Assembly: GCA_008828725.1 (NCBI GenBank)
Contig: MEHQ01004429.1
Span: 124,001-188,000, forward strand
Direction of reading: 5' to 3'
DNA from: Saccharina japonica
Taxonomy: Eukaryota; Sar; Phaeophyceae; Laminariales; Laminariaceae
Length of the DNA stretch: 64,000 nt
In this document: piece after piece, positions 59,501 to 64,000 of the stretch
Numbering within the stretch: the stretch's first letter is position 1
How the letters are laid out: every line of letters starts with the position of its first letter
Notes under the pieces: model-generated
What the model was told of the DNA's origin: nothing
What the model saw: only the letters and a program-made list of their open reading frames with translations
Databases searched by the model: none
Program-made: the position numbers and the translations under genes

Positions 59501-61896
59501 AAAGCCGGCCATTGTTGGTTGTTTGTGTCCCCCTTGCTTTGGAGAAACTCGGCTCGAAAGCTCGTCGCAGGGAGTGTGTTATCTTGCGTGCAACACGGTA
59601 TGCAGGTAGGAGAGAAAGCTAGCACTCATAAGCATGATGGGAAGGACTCTCGTGTCGGATTATACCTGAATGAAGATACAATCCAACACGAGAGTCCTCC
59701 CAACCATGATCATGAGTGCTCTTTATTTCGCCTAACTGCGTAAGACCTGTCACGCTCCAGAGCATCGTCGATCGTTGCTTGGCAGCTTCTTTCACAATCA
59801 ACCTCGCAGTACATGCTTATTCTGCCCCCGGCGTTTCATGTTTTTAGATTCGCCTCCCATACGAAATACAACAGTACCTACTGTAGTACACAGAATGAAG
59901 GTGTGTACCTTCCATGCGTACGATATCTACCTGCTGACGATATATTATATACATACAGCGGTAAGTTGCGTAGCGCCAGCGACTGTTCGTTTTGATTTCT
60001 CCGCGAGAGGTAATGTGTCGCTAGCATACACCTATTGATAAGACTCCGTATCAATGATAGGTGCTGCTGTTTACCTGATGCAAACGAATGGCTTGATGCT
60101 GTTGCGCCGCAAAACAGTCTTTGGAATTGCCCTGCATCATACCCCCCCCCTCTTTCCCACCCGCATCATCTCCTACAGCGTTGTCAACAAGGGGTATGAA
60201 GTCGACAAATCTTTCTTCATCACCACGACACACCGAGCTCTCGACGGCCGACGCCGACGCCTCGCCACCGGCCTAACCCGTGACAGCGAGGGACGAGAAG
60301 CGAGCGTGGCCACCCTGGTCCTGGTGGTCAAGCCGCGGGGAGTGATCGAGGCGTGCTACCTGGAAATCAGCGAAGGGCAAGCGTGTGGGGAGGAAACGTT
60401 GGATCTGTTTTCAGACATCAAGAACGTGAAGCCACATCCGGATCCGTCCACGTGGGAGTCCTCGCGCGCGTACCCCTTCCCTTTGGGTGGGAATTCCCCC
60501 CGCCTGTGTTCTCAGGTGCGAGGTGTGTCGGAGATTCTTCGAAACCCGCGTTCATGATTTCACTAATCCTGGCCCTGGTGGTAAGGACGGCGAGAGTGTT
60601 TTTCACTGTCTGGACAAAGCCGGATGACCATACCTGTTTTACGGTCGAGGTTGCTTGCGTTTCATTCAATAATATGAATACCATACGTTGGTTTCGCCGA
60701 TATAATCTCACGACATATTTTGCCACATTTCCATATGCATTACGTGTGTAATATGTTGATCAATAGTTTAAAACGCCTTCTCGCACTTTCACAATGGTCA
60801 GTAGTTCACAGTGCACAGACATTGCTTCGATTGCACCACCCTACACTGTAGTAGTGGTTGGTCATATTGTATGCGATGTGTTTGCCAATAGACCTGTCAT
60901 TAGCCTTACTGAAAGTGGGGGCATCTCCCTCGACGCTTCCGTTCGCGCAGGGCGTGGGCGGTAATTTTACTCACTTCTACTCGGGGACCCTGCACGCGAT
61001 TGATTTCGAGTGTCCAGAGGGAACGCCAGTGCTGGCAATGGCTGGTGGAACGGTGAAGGAAGTACGTCAGTCTAACACTTCTGGTGGGGTTCACGCTCGT
61101 GAGCTGTTTAAATGGAACTCGGTACGTGGTCGTGGTGCGTGTTTGTGCTTTCTCTTCTCTGACGCCTGAGTTTTCCTGCGTTCTTCGCATTGTTTTTGTG
61201 GATGGCCTTGTGTCGGAAGCAGAAATGACGCACCGACTGCTTTCGTGGGCGCACATTGCCGTAGACAAGCTCTTGTCACCCCTTCGTGCATTTGCCCCCC
61301 AACTCGGATGGCCAAAATGTGATGTACGAGTGTTATCACCGACTGAAATAACAGCCAAGGCAGTTCCGACTGCTTCGCGCTAAATATCGACGAGCGCGCG
61401 AACCCACCCGCGTCCCGCCGGTTGTGCCCCGCTTTGTCCATGGCAGGTGAGCATCCTACAAGACGACGGCCTCCTAGCTGAATACGTTCACATTCTCGCT
61501 GGCTCCTCGCTCGTTGAGGCGGGTGATCGAGTCGCGGCCGGGCAGCCGATCTGCGTTTCTGGAGGCGCTGGCTTTTGCCCCACCCCGCACCTCCACTTTC
61601 AACTGCAAGAAGGGGAGGGGGATAACGTTCCCACCGTCCTGTTCGCTCTGCTTGATGGTGACGGCAACTCCTACTTCCCCGTAGCCGGGAGGTGGTACGG
61701 GCCTCAAGGGCAAGTAGAAGCGCCCTTGATACGGACGCCGGGGGGGGCAACGGGGGTGGTGAAGGGTGTTGTTGCGGAGTGCCACGCGGACGAGAGAGGT
61801 GACGGGAGAGAGCCGGGCGTGGTCGAGGGGGATGGGGAAGGGAGCGATGGAGCTGCCGCGCGGTCGACGCCATCGCAACCACATTCTTCGAGGTAG
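56531..61896 (+). CDS. M23-family (LytM-type) metallopeptidase-like protein
   Basis: Exons 56531-56727, 60179-60515, 60951-61121 and 61447-61896 join with phases 2, 0 and 0, giving 384 residues. Residues about 1-170 are a family-specific N-terminal region without a named domain ('DADWIIEASEFDPEDFG', 'SVVNKGYEVDKSFFITTTHR'). The M23 fold follows: 'GVGGNFTHFYSGTLHAIDFE' with the zinc ligands His and Asp, 'CPEGTPVLAMAGGTV', 'LLAEYVHILAG' with the catalytic His, 'VAAGQPICVSGGAGF' and the metal-binding HxH in 'TPHLHFQL'. Bacterial M23 enzymes cut peptidoglycan cross-bridges; the eukaryotic substrate is unknown, though all key residues are kept. The C-terminus is a Gly/Glu-rich low-complexity tail. 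No signal peptide is seen with this start. Intron 1 (3.45 kb) carries a SINE and a 960-bp tandem duplication. Confidence 0.88.
57113..57478 (+). mobile_element. SINE-like element with tRNA-like head and A-rich tail
   Basis: The head has an A box-like 'tagagtagtggtcagc' (57123) and a B box-like 'gatcgaatccc' (57173), with slightly long spacing. The body ('gagagcgcct', 'gaatccgacgcaagtc', 'agaagagcctactttgtg') is shared with 5'-truncated copies at 9428-9610 and 33243-33375. The end is 'aaaccaaaaacaaaaaac' and similar. Head, body and A-rich tail, with truncated copies elsewhere, are what a tRNA-derived SINE should look like. It lies in intron 1 of the M23-like gene. Confidence 0.65.
58423..58640. 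repeat. GATAA-rich TIR element, family E, copy 3
   Basis: The left end 'taccgtataacacgcaagat' and right end 'atcttgcgtgcaacacggta' are near-perfect inverted repeats that extend about 50 bases ('aatttcgaagctga' against 'tcggctcgaaagtt'). It is about 218 bases long and non-coding. Confidence 0.85.
58680..58742. repeat. Hairpin
   Basis: A 20-base stem 'aaggactctcgtgtcggatt' pairs with 'aatccaacacgagagtcctc' across a loop of about 20 bases; the same hairpin is repeated at 59640-59702 in the second unit. One or two G-U or mismatched positions. Confidence 0.9.
59382..59600. repeat. GATAA-rich TIR element, family E, copy 4
   Basis: Copy of the element at 58423-58640 carried by the tandem duplication; the TIRs are 'taccgtattacacgcaagat' and 'atcttgcgtgcaacacggta'. 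Confidence 0.85.
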
Positions 61897-62170
61897 TTTA
61901 TTGCCTCGTAGGCGGTGAACGAGGGGGTCTATTGTTGTGTGTGTCGGGCTGGCGGGCTCGTTTGTAAACGTGGTCAGTCGATATGACGAGCTTCATGCAG
62001 GCAGCATATATCAATCGATGTCGGAGTCGCGTATTCCCAAGGACTACATCCCCAACAAAACGGCACGCCATGAGCCCCATGAAAAACACAGGGCTGCGCT
62101 CTATTATTTGCCAGGTCCCAAACATGGCGCATTTCCGCGACTATAGCCACAGCCAGACATGAACCATAAA

Positions 62171-62981
62171 TTAATGGGAAGAGCGGCTGGGGCGGATGGC
62201 CTGCCACATTTGGTTCTCGAACAAAATCCTCCCTTCCACCCCGCACGCAGCATGCCTCGGCACCAACGATCGGTGTGGATTGACCTCCGGTTTCCATAAC
62301 CACTCCACTTGCGAGTCGTCGTCGGGTCTGGAAGTAACCGGCTGGCCTGAACACTCGTTGCGTCGCGCATCCTGGAGCAATACCCGTTCGACAGTTTCCA
62401 TGTCGTCCTCGGCCTCCTCCGCACAGTAGCTCGTCACGACAACGACCCCTGGTGGAGGCGTTATGCTGCTGTCCACCGTGGAAGACGCAACTTGACCGCT
62501 TTGGGGGAACGCACCCTCACTACCAGCGCGAATAGTCTCGGTACCGGTGGAAGGAGCGCCACAGCCAAGAACATGCTCCAGCGTCGGTACCCAGTCGTCG
62601 TAGCCCCAGAGGCCAGCGTTAAATAGAAACAGGGCGTCGGCGGCTGGGAAAAGGTCGGAGACGTCATGGTACAGGCCCGTGTTGAAGCGAAACGTAACCG
62701 ACACTCCCGATGCGCCGGGACAAGAGGCAGCCCCGGAAGGGTTTTGTTGCCGCTCCGAATCAGTAGGAACGACAACCCCGCCATCGTGGTCCGTGTCACT
62801 GCTTCGCTCCGTCTCCGCGGGGGAAGGGCTGTGCTTGAAGCTGTGTCGAGCGTCGTGCAGCCCCGCTGCGATGTTAGGGCCGCAGAAGAGCATGTCCACC
62901 TCCAGCACGTCTTCGTCGAGCCCAAGTCGACGGAAGAGGTCTTCAAATACTGATCGTGTTTGGTCCGGTGTCACGCCCTCC
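62171..62981 (-). CDS. MSS51 C-terminal-domain protein, last exon
   Basis: A single exon opens behind a 3' splice site (ACAG, phase needing two upstream bases) and ends at TAA. Its 269 or so residues carry the pattern of the MSS51-C domain often found behind a MYND zinc finger: 'EVDMLFCGPNIAAG', 'VTFRFNTGLYHDVSD', 'ALFLFNAGLWGYDDWVPTLE', 'VVVVTSYCAEEAEDD' and 'NPHRSLVPRH'. Proteins with this domain include the yeast mitochondrial translational activator Mss51, but most eukaryotic members are uncharacterised. Acidic and Ser/Pro-rich inserts, such as that around 62700-62830, separate the conserved blocks. The upstream exons, including any MYND finger, were not found to the right and probably lie outside the window. 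It converges on the M23-like gene, with 274 bases between the stops. Confidence 0.78.
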
Positions 62982-64000
62982 CTGTTATGTCAAATAGAGA
63001 GGTAGGAGGTGGTGGAAGACGGTAAGAAGAAGGACACAAGAGAACGGAAGCGGCGACGTTTGCTGACGGGGTATGGACCACGAGATAGAGACTAGAGTAG
63101 GGATTAAATTAATGCTTGACCGACAGATGCGTTATGGCAATACGTAATGCAATATTGCGGGGGGGTAGTGCTGTCGTAATGGTGCCATATCAGAAGGCGT
63201 CTCGACCCAAGCACTCAGCGGGAACGGTTCATGCTGAGACGCGAGTTACGATTCTGTGGCATCGCATTACTCACTCTATCAAAGCTCGCGAGTACCAGTA
63301 AGCAACAACAAACAACAACAGTACGTAATAGACTGTAGGTGCATTGTTGATGTGGGTATGTGCCAAAACGTGCATATGCCGGACAGATCAGACCACTGTA
63401 CAGATCACACAGATCAGTTTCACGGATCTGCACAAGCTTCCAGGGAATGATCTACAGGATCTGAATGATCTGCACAAGTTTCCGCAGTAGGGTATTCATA
63501 TTACTGTTGTAGCACTGGTCGTGTTATCATGCATTTATATACCCGGGTGCGCTTTAGATCATGATCTGTATGAGCTGTACACGGTTCTACGTAACGATCT
63601 GTAAGAATTGCGTGATCTGTACATACATACGTACGATCTGCTGTAGGTCAGGCAGATAGATCGTGATCTGTCCTACGTGTGAAAGCTCGCAATAAGTGAG
63701 TGCTTTGCAGAATGTAGAAGGTGGTCGGCCTGACGCCCGGGACAACTGAGAGTTACGTATGTATCGACGCGCATGTTTGAATTCGCTCAACATTCAACCC
63801 TAAACCCAAACCACAGCCCTAGCCAATCAATGGTGCGGGAATATACTTTCCTCCTCACTGACGAAGCTGCTGTGCAATCTATACTCTGCGGAGCAATCGT
63901 TACCACATCATTGCCATTGATCGGCGCGTCAGCTTGCAACTTGCAACACGTGCAAGGCACCAAATCCGTACTTTCAGTGCGTACAGAACGTACGATATGA
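62982..64000. other. Probable intron or 5' region with GATCTG-rich repeats
   Basis: No exon is recognised. From about 63370 to 63680 'gatctg', 'acagatca' and 'gatcatgatctgt' motifs recur, as in the GATC-rich satellite family at 13.4-13.8, 21.1-21.3 and 32.6-32.9 kb. Confidence 0.5.

Larger units (their letters stand above)
58257..60178. repeat. 960-bp tandem duplication, two copies
   Basis: Unit 1 (about 58257-59216) and unit 2 (about 59217-60178) agree over nearly their whole length, offset 959-960 bases, with few substitutions and a one-base indel near 58600. Each unit contains the family E TIR element and the 'aaggactctcgtgtcggatt' hairpin. The right boundary is exactly the 3' splice site 'catctcctacag' of the second M23 exon, so the duplication created an upstream copy of that acceptor at about 59216. 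Confidence 0.97.

Overview
The window reads as nuclear DNA of an intron-rich, repeat-laden eukaryote, most likely a photosynthetic stramenopile such as a brown alga (inference). The reasons are: genes cut into short exons by introns of 0.3 to 3.5 kb with GT..AG borders (often GTGAGN or GTACGT donors); a plastid-type double-domain co-chaperonin with a hydrophobic, bipartite-looking leader; and no bacterial operons. One assembly gap of Ns lies at 15278-15701.

Seven genes can be supported, almost all by joining short exons whose reading phases match at every junction. From left to right: the 3' end of a Sec14/CRAL-TRIO protein (+, 767-4834); an ankyrin-repeat protein with a coiled-coil tail (+, 7162-11685); a 20 kDa-type double GroES co-chaperonin (-, 15042-20413); a D-lactate dehydrogenase fused behind a cyclic-nucleotide-binding-like domain (-, 32879-51739, at least 15 exons); PDCD5 (-, 53791-56173); an M23-type metallopeptidase-like protein (+, 56531-61896), divergent from PDCD5 across about 360 bases; and the 3' exon of an MSS51-C-domain protein (-, 62171-62981).

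The rest is dominated by repeats. 20.4-32.9 kb has no recognisable gene and holds four long foldback (palindromic) elements, an 11-base minisatellite and tandem arrays. Several short terminal-inverted-repeat (MITE-like) families recur: one of about 80 bases in four copies, one of about 175 in two, one of about 100 in three and one of 220-320 in four. A non-LTR retrotransposon 3' end sits in an intron of the dehydrogenase gene, and fragments of its G/C-homopolymer-containing tail recur through the window, including beside the N gap. A 960-bp tandem duplication lies in the first intron of the peptidase gene and copies that intron's 3' splice site.

The genes do not form a pathway. The most unusual item is the fusion of a cyclic-nucleotide-binding-like fold, without the usual phosphate-binding residues, to a D-lactate dehydrogenase with an intact active site. 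All gene models are read by eye from splice phase and family resemblance; no alignment or search was run.
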